Source: Artemisia argyi
Taxonomy: Eukaryota; Streptophyta; Magnoliopsida; Asterales; Asteraceae
Direction: 5' to 3'
Length of the DNA: 64,000 nucleotides
NCBI GenBank assembly: GCA_030686995.1
Contig: CM060707.1
Span: 84,616,472 to 84,680,471, forward strand
This document shows, piece by piece, positions 22,213 to 34,449 of the stretch (position 1 is the first letter of the stretch; each line of letters opens with the position of its first letter). A program made the translations under genes and the position numbers. The notes beneath the pieces are model-generated. The model was not told the DNA's origin, did no database searches, and was given only the letters and a program-made list of their open reading frames with translations.

Positions 22213-22559
22213 CTAACAATGATTTAGGAGGGTTGAGAGTTTGTTTGGTTCATGTTTTTAAGCTTTTTTCTCACGTTTTTTTAGAAAAGTTTTTACTTTT
22301 CTTGTTTTTCTTGGTTTTTAACACTTTTTTTGATTACAAACTAGTGTTATAAACCTTTTCTAACAAGAAAGTTTCAACCTTTTTGAAAATTTCAAGCTTA
22401 AAAATTCGATTTGGTTTTTGTACTTGTTTTCTAGATCTCGAAAAAGTTTCATAAAAATCGTCAAGTTTTGAACTTTCTTCAAGTTTTGGTGTTTTTTTAG
22501 CCTAGAAGTACAAGAATCTTGGATTGCAAAAGTCATTTGGGTGTGCTTTAAGCTTATTC

Positions 22560-22990
22560 AAAAAACTGTCACAATTTCGAAATCACCTCCCTAATTTCGA
22601 AATCCCTTTTTGACTAGTATTCGAAATCACAAGAAAAGGCTCCGTTCGTGCTCACCGTTGGATACTCGGTATTTTCTCTCTTGTATAAGAAAGAAATTAC
22701 TTCGACTTTTGGGCTAAATTTCGAAATTGTATAATTTCGAAATTTCATTGTGAGATTGGGTTTTCGAAATTTTGCAAAATTTTCGAAATCACAGTTTTTT
22801 CGAAAAAAATCCAACATTTTCGAGAACACTGATTTTTCGAAAAAATCAAAACTTTCGAGAACTTATATTTTCGAGAACTCCAAGTTTCGTAATCCTCAGT
22901 TTCGAGAAATCCAAGTTTCGCAATCCTCAATTTCGAAATCAAAATTTCGCAATCCCATAGTTTCGAGAAAACCTTAAAGTTTCGCGAAAT
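22560..22990 (+). repeat. TTCGA-rich array in the element B leader
   Basis: About twenty TTTCGAAA or TTCGAGAA-type motifs occur in about 430 bp. TTCGAGAA starts at 22819, 22854, 22870, 22901 and 22962, and TTCGCGAA at 22981. The motif is palindromic and fits TTCnnGAA. Frames across it are not protein-like. Confidence 0.8.
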
Positions 22991-23289
22991 TTGACAAAAG
23001 TGAGGTTTTTGACGACCAAACTTCAAACGGCCATAACTTTTGAACCGTAACTCCGTTTTCGACGAATCAGCTGTCAAAACGACCCTGAGACAGAGGAGAA
23101 CGACACGCTAAATTGATGGCGAAGTTTCGAGGCCTAAAAACGCTCAGAGAAGAAGTTATTGAGGTTTTAAGGTTTTAAGTCAAAATTTTCACCATAAAAA
23201 CTTGCATCAACTCACTCTAAACTCTACTCCTATTTCGTTGGAACGATCCAAGAATCAACTTTATCCATCTACACATCATCAATGGCAAC

Positions 23290-25504
23290 TCAGCAAGACA
23301 TTCATGCAACCGGCCTCCAATGCTTGAAAAAGGTGGATATCTCCCATGGACAAGCCGTATGCTTCGTTACATCTAAACAAAGGATACCGGGCACCTAATG
23401 ATCAAATCCATACAAAACGGTCCATTTCAGCCAAGACAAGTTCAAATTCAAGGTAATCCAAATACCACACCTCCTACTGAACCATTAGTGCGTATACAAA
23501 CAGAAGCAGATTACACTGATGAAGACAAGGCGCAGATCAAAGCTGATGATATGGCAATGCATTTAATCCAACTTGGATTACCACGGGAGATCTTTGCTGC
23601 GGTCGACAGCTATGAAAGTGCTTATGCTATGTGGGAACGTGTTAGATGAATATGTCATGGAATAGAAATTGGACAACAAGATGTTGAGAACAAACTTCTT
23701 ACTGAATGGGAGAACTTTGCATCCACTAAAGGTGAACAGATTGAATCTTACTACAAAAGGTTTTGCACTTTGATGAATGAGTTAATCAGAAACAAGTTGA
23801 CACCACGAGCAATTGCAACAAACATCAAATTCCTCAATAACCTTCAAGAAGAATGGGGTCGTTATGTTACAATTGTCAATCAAACAAAGGACTTACATCA
23901 GGTGAATTATGATCAACTCTATGACTTTCTGAAGCAAAACCAAGCTGAGGCTAATGAAGTTAGGAAAGAAAGATTGACAAAGAATCATGATCCTCTCGCA
24001 CTAATTGCTAATACACCAACACCATTACAAGTGAACACTCAACAACCATTATCATCCATTCACAACTACATGCAACCATCATGCATTCAACAACCAACAC
24101 CGGTCTACCAACAACAGTTCTACCCACAACACCAAGAAGTTATTCCACAACAGCAATACCCACACTTCCAAGAACCAGAATTCACTGACAATGATGAAGC
24201 TGCTGCAGCATTGACTCAAGCGTTTGCTTTTCTGTCAAAGGCATTCCAAGGACGCTATTCTACAACAACCAAAGGATTTCATCGAATACTCGCAACAGGC
24301 AGATCGCTCAGCCGAGTTTCAATATGGGAATCAGCAAGGATATGCTACGGGATTTAATATGGGCAATCAGAATACGCAGAATGCAGGTCAGTATGCAGGG
24401 AATCAGTATGGTCAGAATGCAGGGAATCAGTTGGGTCAGTTTGTTGGAAATCAGAGGGGTCAGAATGTTGGTAATCAGGCAATGGGTAATCAGAATAGAA
24501 ATGTTGCAGCTCCAGTAGTTGGGAATTTGGGAAATATGAATCAGGGTAATCCGGTAAAGTGTTTCAACTACCAGGGTGTAGGTCATATGGCAAGGAACTG
24601 TCCTACTAAGCCAAACAAGAAAGATCTAGCGTACTTGCAGAAAGCAGTGATGTTGGCACAAAAGGCTGAGGCAGGATTTCTGTTGAACGCAGAGGAGAGT
24701 GACTTTATGGCTCTTATGGATGACATGGAAGATAGAGAAGATATCAATGCGAACTGCATATTCATGGCGAATCTTCAGGAAGCTAAGTATGACACGGATT
24801 CTGATACACTTCCTGTTTATGACACCAATGCACCATCTAAGGTATCTAACTTCAACACATGTCACAATAATGATATATTTGATATGTCTCCTCATGAGGA
24901 ACAACATTCTGAGAAGCTAGCACCCACTTATGATACATACCTGGACACGCCAAGTAGTAGCAATACTCCTTCAGTGACTCCAGATGTGAATCATAATGGA
25001 GGCTTCGTTTCACAGCATGCTGAGAATGATAAGGAAACACGTACTTTGTTTGAATCATTATTGAATAATTGTCGTATTGAAATTGAGAATGTGCAAAAGG
25101 TCAATCGCGATGTTAAGGCCGCGAATGATAAATTGACCACTGAGCTTGAGAGTTACAAATCAACCGTTAAAGCTTTTGAATTTCATAACAAAAGATTATC
25201 TGAATTAGAAACTGGTTATCAAAATTCCGTTTCAAGGGAACAACAATTGCAACTCAAGTTTGATACACTTGATGTTAATTCTTTCAAAAAGATAAAATCT
25301 TTAAACACAGAAATTTTTGATTTACAAAACCAACTTTCTAAACAAAAAACAGCTTATACCAATCTTGAAAAAGAAAGGGATGAGTTGAAAAAGGACTTTG
25401 CAAAGAAAGAAGACAAACTTTTAGAAGAAATCGTAGAGTCAGAACACATGATTGCACATTTAGAAGAATTAGTGGTTAAGTGGGTCAGTCGAGTAAAACA
25501 ATGA
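23290..25504 (+). pseudogene. Element B gag, capsid and zinc-knuckle part
   Basis: The first frame runs RPPMLEKGGYLPW...MWERVR and LLTEWENFASTKGEQIESYYKR, then NTKFL-like NIKFLNNLQEEWGRYV and NHDPLALIA, which is the UBN2 capsid. Stops occur near 23384 and at 23647-23649. The frame then changes near 24260-24340 to a Gln/Asn/Gly-rich linker and a zinc knuckle CFNYQGVGHMARNC, where the second Cys is Tyr. A coiled-coil extension (ETGYQNSVSREQQLQLKFD) follows. The knuckle change and frameshift make it non-functional. Confidence 0.85.
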
Positions 25505-27437
25505 AAATGATTTCAAATCAAACTAATCCGATTTACCATACGAAACATAAAATGGCTCTTGGTAACAACACCTCTTGTAATCTCAAGAAAGCTCAGCAAG
25601 AACAGAATTTTTTGTACAATGGTAATGTGATTTATACCATACATGATCCTCCCGTTGTTCGGGATTCTGTGCTAACGATAGAACATGTCGAAGAGAGCAT
25701 AAATAAAATGAAACAAAAGGATTTGAAACCCATTGATTACAACAAATTGAACAAACTTTCGGGAATCACTTTTGTTCCACAAACAGAACCATCTGCGTTT
25801 TCCATAAAACGACCATTTGCGAAATTCTTGTCTAAAAAGAAAGTTGTTTCCAAATCTCTTTCAAAAATAGAACAAATGTCCTCTAACAACACTTTTAATA
25901 CAAGTGAGGCTAGAGAAATTCTTGATGATGTTAAAAAGAGAATTCAAGAACTTCAAAATATTGTTGCATCGAAAACTACCATCAATATTAACAACTGGCA
26001 TTCTAGTTTTCATATCGAACAGAAAAAGGTATTTCAAAACGAAATTACTATCCCACTGAATAACATCAGTGCAAGGGTAATCCATTTTGAACAAGCTTTC
26101 TTAAAAGAAACGGCCGACTTTGTCAAGGACCACAAATCCCTGGTAAACGAAGCTAATGATACTCGTGAAAACATGAATGTTTTGGAAAACCTAAATGATT
26201 CTCTCTTCGAAGCTGTTATGACCACTGACATTATGTCCATCATTTTACAAACATATTCTGCTCAAGATGATGAACGACTAAGAGCTAAGACCTCCGCAAT
26301 TGTTTCAAAATATGAAAATGCTCTTATAAAGCTTGAAAAAGAAAATGTGTCATATTTTAAACAACTTGATCGAAAAAAGGAAGAATGCAAGTATGACAAA
26401 TTGTCGTATGAGCGTGACTTAAAAAACATGAAAGAGCAAAATGATCTTTTGAGGGCTCAGCTTGAAAGTCAAAAAGGAAAGGGTGAGGAAACTGAGTTTG
26501 CAAAACCATTGACTTCGGAGAAACCAAATGTTTCTAACACGGTTCAAAAACCAAAAATGTCAATTTCAAGGTTTGCTCCAAAAGTCGATGAGAAAAAGGA
26601 TTTGACAAAACCAGTCACTCCAACACCCTTGCCTAAGAAAAGTGAAAATGATAAGATTGTTGATAAAGGAAAAGCGGTTGTCGAAACTCCTAAAGTGTTA
26701 GCACCTGGCCTTTTTAGGATTAGTCCCACTAGTGCGTCTGCCTTAACATCTAAGACAAATGATAAGTGCATAAAGGCTAATTCTAAAGAATCTAGGGATG
26801 CTAAAAAGGACAACAATATAAATCCTAATGTGTGTGCCTTACCTTCTACATGATTAGAAAGCACCTCTAGGAGCAGCAGACTAAAGCCTAAGAGTAATAT
26901 AAGGAACAATAGAGTCTCGCCTGTCTCTAAGAGTAGTAGCAAGAATAAAGTTGAAGAAGTAGAAGAACACCCTAGGAATTTATCGCTTTGTAATAAGAGA
27001 CATGTTTCATCTGAATGTAATGTCGAGCGTACTGTTTCTAATGCATGTAATGACTCTGTTTGTTTAATATGCAAGAAATGCTTAATTATTGATGTTCATG
27101 ATGAATGTGTTTCTATGAATGTGAATGTTAAGCCTGCACAGAAGAACGTTCCAAAAAGACCTAGTGCTAGATCCAGATCTATAGAAAGATTAGTTGCACG
27201 ATTTAGGACTACCACTATTAGTCGAATGCCTAGGAACTATCTTAAGTTTTGTATGTGGATTCCGACGGGTAGAGAGTTCACTCTTAAGGACGACAAATTA
27301 GAAATAACTCAAGCTAAACAAGTAGCAACTGTCTATGAGTGTGATTCTGCTTTTACTCCTAACCCCATGGAACCAAATTCAACACGGTTTCCAAATACAA
27401 ACTCTTCTGTTCTTGGCAGGTTATCGAATTATGTCTT
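25480..27437 (+). pseudogene. Element B gag extension (coiled-coil, Lys-rich, WLPTGR-like tail)
   Basis: A second frame overlaps the end of the previous block, marking a frameshift near 25490. It encodes a long Lys/Glu coiled coil, a Ser/Pro/Lys-rich linker, a Cys-rich piece (CLICKKCLIIDVHDEC) and WIPTGREFTLKDDK, the counterpart of the 'WLPTGRTF' tail of Asteraceae copia gag. An in-frame TGA at 26851-26853 interrupts it. The tail leads into the protease in another frame. Its function beyond particle assembly is unknown. Confidence 0.75.
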
Positions 27438-27551
27438 TGGATCGTCGACTCGGGTTGCTCCAAGCACATGACCTGGAATTTAAAGCTGCTGATCAATTTC
27501 GTCTGGAAATTCATGGGAACTGTACTATTTGGAAATGATCATGTAGCAGCT
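27432..27551 (+). pseudogene. Element B protease start, cut off by element C
   Basis: In the frame beginning at 27432 the sequence reads LWIVDSGCSKHMT, the copia aspartic-protease site with DSG intact at 27447-27455, then FVWKFMGTVLFGNDHVAA. Element C enters immediately afterwards; the continuation at 37095 (GYGDLQFGN) is in the same frame because C plus its target duplication is a multiple of three. Confidence 0.85.
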
Positions 27552-30193
27552 TGTCACACCCCGCCACGGCGGAAACGCGCGGGTGTAACTTCATGGATAT
27601 CATCACAACACCTGGTGTCAACATAGAGAACAACTACATGCACATAAATAGAGCAAAGTACCAACACACAGTGTTGTAACAATACCCAAAGATAAAATAA
27701 CCAAAACAAAACATAAATCCAAACATAGATGATAAACCACTTCCAATGCAACTAAGGTCTCGTCTATCCACACCCTTCTATCTTATCCTTAGAAAGCTCA
27801 CCTGAAAATGATGCTTAAAACGTCAACATAATGTTGGTGAGATTCATAGGTTTGAGACTCAACACACAATGCCACCGAATTCACTGTGATTACAAAATAT
27901 CGCTGGACAAATAGTTATAGTTATCATATAGCCACATGCATTTGCAAGTTAATATCCACACATAAAGGCATCAACACTCATAAGGCAACCATTAGGACGG
28001 CTCGTGTCCTCCGACCCCATAATTAGTACCACATCAGGACGGCTCGTGTCCCCCGATCCCATAATTAGTGCCACATCAAACATCAATTAGGTCGCATGCG
28101 CGAGCAACAGGATAAGCATCCTCCTAATTGGATCCCATTAACACATTAAACATCAATTAGGTCGCATACGCGAGTAACAGGATAAACATCCTCCTAATTG
28201 GATCCCATAAACCATGAACAAGTAGGAGTATTACTCTCCAATTAGATACTCCCCCCCAATTGGACCACACAACATTATCATCACAGTATCCAATCCACAT
28301 AATCTGGTACGAGTAGGAGTATTACTCTCCAATTGGATACTCCCCCCCCCAATTGGACCACACAAGCAAATAATCACACATAGCATACATATGATAACAT
28401 TATAAGTCCAAGCTCTTTAATACCACACACATAATCACAGTAAACCAAAACATTTAAGACAAGCATCATTCCCATCCCAAGTTTAAAACAAAGTAAAAAT
28501 ATGGGACTATGAACTCACCTTAAACTCCGCAGCTTCCACAAAAATAAATCACAAATCTAAACAACACAAATAAATCCACATTACACAAGGCCAAGCTAAA
28601 AGCTACAACCCATGTAATACTCATATGATGGATGTCTAAGACTCATATGACCCACCATGGATCTCCTAGACACCACACTAACCACTACCATAACTTAATA
28701 CTCACTAAATCCCTTGCACTCTAAAACTCAGAAAACGCAGAATTTTTGAGTACATTCACTCACATAAAATCACGACCAATAAAGCTCAACAACTCACACC
28801 AAAAATTTACCATGGTCTCTCATAAGCATAGAAGCTAATCCCAGAAGGCCATGGACCAATAACATACACAAGTACTCACAAGAAATTCAAACTTGACAAC
28901 TACTCAAATTCGGATCTGAACGCACACTAAAAAGTTTTGATTTTTAATAATTACTTCCACAAGTTTTTATCGCGAATCCTCTTCGTGGTAGTCTAATATA
29001 ACCTAAAACTTAACTATTCCAGAAGACCAAGTCAAAATACCACTTTTACAACCACATGTCAACCTCAAACTTTTACCCAAAATCTGTCCCTGTTTGACAG
29101 CTTTGACACCTTAACAAAGAAAAATCAAAAGACCGATTTCCTGACCTCAAAATTGATCGTGGCTGGACTTTTTGAAAAGCTCTTTCATTATAATACAATT
29201 TAGATCTAAAATTCGTGATCTAACTCATCACCATCTGTTATGTACACTCATATCTTTACAGCCTTACAAATCTGTCCAAACCCTAACTCAATAACTAACA
29301 TGTTTTACGCTCAATTCTCTTCACCAATCATCATAATATTACTAATTATTGATCCCAACATGTTTTATAACATTAATTTACAGATGTTAACACAAACCCT
29401 AATCCATCATATAATTATTACATGAATTATATTAATTAATCAATTAATTGAACATAGGATTTAAATATTTTACCTTGATTCTTGATTATGCTAGACAATT
29501 ATGAAACCCTAATTTTTCCCCTCTTGATTCTCCATGTGTCGACCCATAATTGTAGAAAAAATATTTTAGGGGTGTTTGGTTTGGTATATATATTAATTAG
29601 GGATAATCCTTGGGCCTATGAGTCATATTTGGACTCAAATTGGGTTTCCTTTTTCCCCCTTATCACTTAGATCCGAATTTTGCATATATAAAAATATATA
29701 TATTTTTATTTTTTTTCATTAAATTTATTTATTATACTCAAAACCTCATACTTTTCATATTTTATATATTCCCATATCGAAACCTAACGTCTTACGCGAT
29801 AAACCTTAATTTTACGATAAATCGGAAAAATATCATTTTCAAAACAAAGTTTCCAAAAATAGAATTTCACACTCTTTTTGAAATATAACACATAAAAACA
29901 AACTCCTCGTAACTTGCTAACACTCAAATACTTTGAACGAAGACTCATTACGCAAAAACACAAAAACACCAAAACTACACAAGTCATTTCTACACCACAA
30001 AGGTGATCAAAATGAACTTTCCCAAATTACAAACTCTCCAAATCTCAATAAAACCACTTACGCAAAGGGATTTAGTGCTAAAACTCACCTATATCACTCA
30101 TATAGCACTTCAAACACCTAATACACACCAAACAAACGTCAACCGAGTCAAGACTATCAGTCAAACTGACCTGCTAAAACCACGGTTGTTACA
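27552..30193 (-). repeat. Element C 3' LTR (left)
   Basis: 2642 bp, paired with 34450-37089. Includes tandem segments near 28000-28340 (GGACGGCTCGTGTCC and TACGAGTAGGAGTATTACTC units) and several C-runs. Small ORFs inside are present in both LTRs only because the LTRs are copies. Confidence 0.93.
28000..28370. repeat. Tandem units within the element C LTR
   Basis: Two units with GGACGGCTCGTGTCC, two with CATCAATTAGGTCGCAT...GGATAAGCATCCTCC, and two with GAGTAGGAGTATTACTCTCC. Repeated in the other LTR at 34890-35270. Confidence 0.75.
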
Positions 30194-30208
30194 TCATCCC
30201 CCACTTAG
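30194..30208 (-). promoter_or_regulatory. Element C polypurine tract
   Basis: The minus strand reads CCTAAGTGGGGGATGA directly before the 3' LTR start. Confidence 0.75.
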
Positions 30209-30499
30209 GGAAATCGCGTCCCGAGATTCAAACTACTATAGTCACCGCTCACAACAACAAAAGGAAATTTATGGATTTTTAAGCGGAAAAATACCACTCC
30301 ATAAAATCACAGAGAAAGAATCGCAAAAATGAGAACCGACTAAATACTTGAATTCACACGATAGAAAACATATCGATACTCCAACAATACATGAAAATAG
30401 ATACACTACATCGATCAATAACACCAAAGATCCGAACGACTTCTCAAACCAAATGAAAAACCAAATGATAACTGAAAAACGCACTCACAAATAACAAAT

Positions 30500-31900
30500 A
30501 CCCATAAAACAAACATTAATTACCTCTGATTCCTCACGCTCCCAAGTAAACTTAGGACCACGCTTAGAATCCCACCATACCTTTACCAACGCTATCTCAC
30601 CACACTTCAAACTCTTAACATCTCATTTCCATAATCTCAATAGGTTTCTCGACAAAACAAGAAGTTTTGTCAACCCCTACTTTCATCTATTGGCACGTGC
30701 AGACTGGCATCTGCCAAACACTTCTTTCAATTAGATACATGGAACGTATCATGTACACCACTCAATTCCTCAGCTAACTTCAACCGGTATGCCACAAATC
30801 CAATCCTTTCCGTAAATCTGAAATGGTCCTACGTATCTCGGTGCTAGCTTGCCTTTCTTACCGAAACGCACAACACCCTTCCAAGGAGATACTTTTAACC
30901 TCACAATATCACCAACACCAAACTCTAAGGCTTACGGAAATAATCCGCATAACTCTTTTGGCGATCTCTTGCTGCCTTAAGTCTTTCCTTAATCGGAAAA
31001 CCTTATTCGTAGTCTCTCGTACCAGTTCAGGACCAATTAGTTGGCTTGTTCTAACCTTTGCCCACAGAACAGGTGACCTACATTACCTTCCATACAACTT
31101 TTCACACGACACATACTCCATACTAGAATGATAATTGTTGATATAGGAGAACTCAGCTAAGGGTAAATGTATACCCCGGCTTCCTCCAAAATCAAACACA
31201 CCCATGCTCTCAGCTCACCATCCAACGCCTGATTTGTACGCTCACTCAGTTCACTCATTAAATAATGATAAGTCGTACACATCAACATACACATTCTTAA
31301 GACTCTATAACACGTTTACCACTATCGCGGAGTAAGTATTCCATCACTTTCTTTGATGATCATGCGACACCCCATGGCTCATTACCAACTCACCGTGCGA
31401 AAAGTCTCGCCTACTCCTCCATACATCTCTTGCTAAGGTAATAATACGTCTTATCCATTCTCGTATGTATCAAATACCTTTCATGATTGATGTTCTTATG
31501 CTTCCTCTCAATGGAACCAATAGCTGGAATGCAAAGTACCTTCCTCCATCTTCGTTCCTTTCCATTTACTGGTCTAAACCCAGTAATCATTCTTCTTACA
31601 TGTTCTCAACCTTGAGCCTCTCTCACTAGGCTGCCAGTATCATCCTCTTAACTCCGAACCGAATTATCATAATCATTGCTCACAAACATCCAAGTTTCAC
31701 TCGTTCACTCCCGCTCAGCGCTCTTACCACGATGTCTTCCCTTCCTTGATGATAGCGAGTCAGACAATCGTAGTTACTGAGAAATTCCACACCCAACTTC
31801 TCTTCAACATATATTAGCCTCTTGTCAAATATATGCTAAAGATTCTTATGATCTGTGTAGATAACACTTTCTACTACACACAAATCTCATCTCTAAGTTC
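30500..31900 (-). pseudogene. Ty3/gypsy pol remnant: RNase H, integrase, chromodomain-like end
   Basis: Minus-strand pieces in shifting frames can be recognised. Near 31860-31700: YTDHKN and the ADALSRK-like end of RNase H. Near 31130-30960: the integrase core end with ERLKAARDRQKSYAD. Near 30910-30790: VSPWKGVVRFGKKGKLAP and RYVGPF, the integrase C-terminal GPF/Y module. Near 30600-30520: VKVWWDSKRGPKFTWERE, the end typical of Tekay/Del chromoviruses. Many frameshifts and stops are present. RT and protease were not found. Confidence 0.7.
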
Positions 31901-34433
31901 TACTCCCCAACTCTAAGTCAAGCATCACATAGTTCCTCATATGGTTCTTCTACCTCCTCGATGCCCATGAAATCTGAAGAACGTACATCTTGAAGCTAAC
32001 CCTCTCACTTGAACAACTTGACAAACACCCTCTTCCTCTTCAACGAACAAATTGATAATCAAACGACAATCTATCCTAAATAAACGACGCGAACCATGAA
32101 ACCGGTCGAACTAAACGTATATCAACGAACTCAAAAGGGTACGAATTATCGACTAACGAAATAACGCACATCAAAATCAAAGCTAGAAAAACACAATGAG
32201 AAAATTTTCCCAATAAAAGTAGACACGGATAAAATGTTTATGAAAACCCATACAAAGAAAATATAAAATACACGTACCCATAAAACACCCACAAGCATAC
32301 CTCAACGAAAGAAACACTCGATGAACCAAATACATAACAAGTTTGGTAAATGAGAACCATAGACAGTTCTTATTCCCGTACTCGACCTTCCAAAAAAACA
32401 AATGAACACCGTTTTTTTTTTGACAAAACATATCTTAAACATATACATTTTTATAAAATATATATAAACCATTTTATGTACGACATCAACATAACCATTT
32501 TTTTTTCACACTTCATTTCCCATAAAAATATTAGTTTCCATCAGACGACCTTGAAATACCCAAAACGAATTTGTAAAATGCCATAAAGACTCTAATACAA
32601 CCCCTTAATCAAACGCGAAAGACATTGAAGAATTCCGTAATCAAAATAATCCCCAAGCGAACTCATACCAGTGAACACTCACGCAAATACATTGCAAACC
32701 AAACGATGAACTTACAGACTCATTCGTACAACGATCAAACCAAAATCATAGAAAAACACCGATACTAACGGGCCACAAAACATGTCACAAAATTCAATTG
32801 GTGTGTGTAAATGAGGAATCAAATATCCACACCAACTCGTCACGAACCAACAATACTTGAAGAATAGCATAACATTCATCCGAGGAATGAATGTATGGAA
32901 TAATCAAAGAAACGAACCAGTATCCAACAAAAAGGAATTCAATTACCCATCACCTGTCACGACGTCAAAGAGAAAGAATATGGCATCTGTACCATCATGG
33001 TACGAAAAGGAATGCCAACAAAAGAATTAGATATACAAACGGAGCGTCTAGCAAATGAATCAACTTAAATACCACAACATAAGTACCCATCGATAATTGA
33101 GGTATCAACATATGATAGGTAGGATGGAATCTTACCACCTACACACCCCAACATATAACGACTGCCCAAACGGTTAAGAGAATACTTCTCTAACCATACA
33201 ACCATCACCAACATGATATCACATACCATCCACCACAACGTATAACAACAAACATCAATCAATGCAATAATGGTCACAAGTCCACGTGTGTGATACCCTT
33301 ATAATTATGTTCGCGACCATAGTTATAAGCCTATTCCACACGCATTCTTACTTCCAAAACCACACATCTCAATGATAACACACATATACCACATAGCACC
33401 TAATACACGATGTAATCCATGCCATCATACTTGCAAGTCCACTTATGTTGTGACGCATGTATAATTATGTTGGCCACCACAATTATCTATGCCCCCTTTC
33501 ATAAATGTACTCCCTCCTATGACAACACATCATGCAAACAATCACGCATACAAAAACAAAAGACGTCGCAAGCAATCATCTCGCATGGAACAATTCTGAC
33601 AATCACTTAAACTCTATAATCAAAATTACTTGGATAAGGTCGATCCGATATCCAAGAGTAATCACGCTCCAACATGGCTCCAGACGGCAAAAGACAATAT
33701 ACGAATTCCAAAACATGACACAAAACAAAAGACGTCGCATAACGGCTCAAACTCCACTCTCACACTTATCTCCCCACTCAGATCAATTCAACTTACTACT
33801 CGCTGTAGACTCTAGATCCGAATCCACACCATTCCATCCTAACTCCCTTTCATCTTTAGTCAACCACCCATTTATGTTTCCTACATGTTGAGGTAGTCGA
33901 CAACATGGAAAATCATCTCTATTCCTTTCTTCCAATTTTACATAATTCACAAGCGTATACAAATCACGAGGTTTAGACTAAACCACATCTCCTTCCTAGG
34001 TGAAGTGAGGACACTACCAATGGTATTTGGTAATGGCTCCATCTCCAGAAGTCGTCGTGGTTCCAAACCTCTCCACTTCTTCTCCACCAACGTTTCCCAT
34101 AAACGTCCTCTCCTTGTCCGAACATGGATACATGCTAGCGAGAACTCAGATTCCGCGGTTAGTCCATTTCATCCGACCACTTCTCTCGCATTCGATAGCG
34201 ACAATGGTAGTCCAACGAGGCATCTTACGCGTGGAAGACGATATAATAAAGTCGATATATACAATACAACATATAGGGAATAGAATAGACGTCCGAAACT
34301 CAATAAAACATCTCATAAATATAGGAAAAATAGACATATAAAATACTATACTTACACATAGATCCTAAATGCAACTATATGCAGGACTCCTAGGCTATAG
34401 TCTAGGTTAAACCACCTAATTCTCTATAACCAA
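31901..34433 (-). other. Element C interior without recognisable coding
   Basis: Gag, protease and RT would be expected here (minus) but no family motif can be read. The DNA looks heavily mutated or replaced. Short Met-initiated frames do not resemble known proteins. Confidence 0.5.
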
Positions 34434-34446
34434 GGCTCTGATACCA
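34434..34446 (-). promoter_or_regulatory. Element C primer-binding site
   Basis: The minus strand reads TGGTATCAGAGCC, an exact initiator-Met tRNA complement, three bases from the 5' LTR. Confidence 0.9.
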
Positions 34447-34449
34447 ATC

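Noticed and set aside
22614..23077. Several overlapping Phe/Ser/Arg-rich frames on both strands
   Set aside because: Caused by the TTCGA motif array in the element B leader.
27554..27751. Identical 65-codon frames at 27554-27751 and 34452-34649 (minus)
   Set aside because: Identical only because they lie in the two LTRs of element C; no family resemblance.
28000..28370. Regularly repeated units in the element C LTR as a CRISPR-like array
   Set aside because: Units are unequal, adjacent and without distinct spacers, and the context is a plant LTR.
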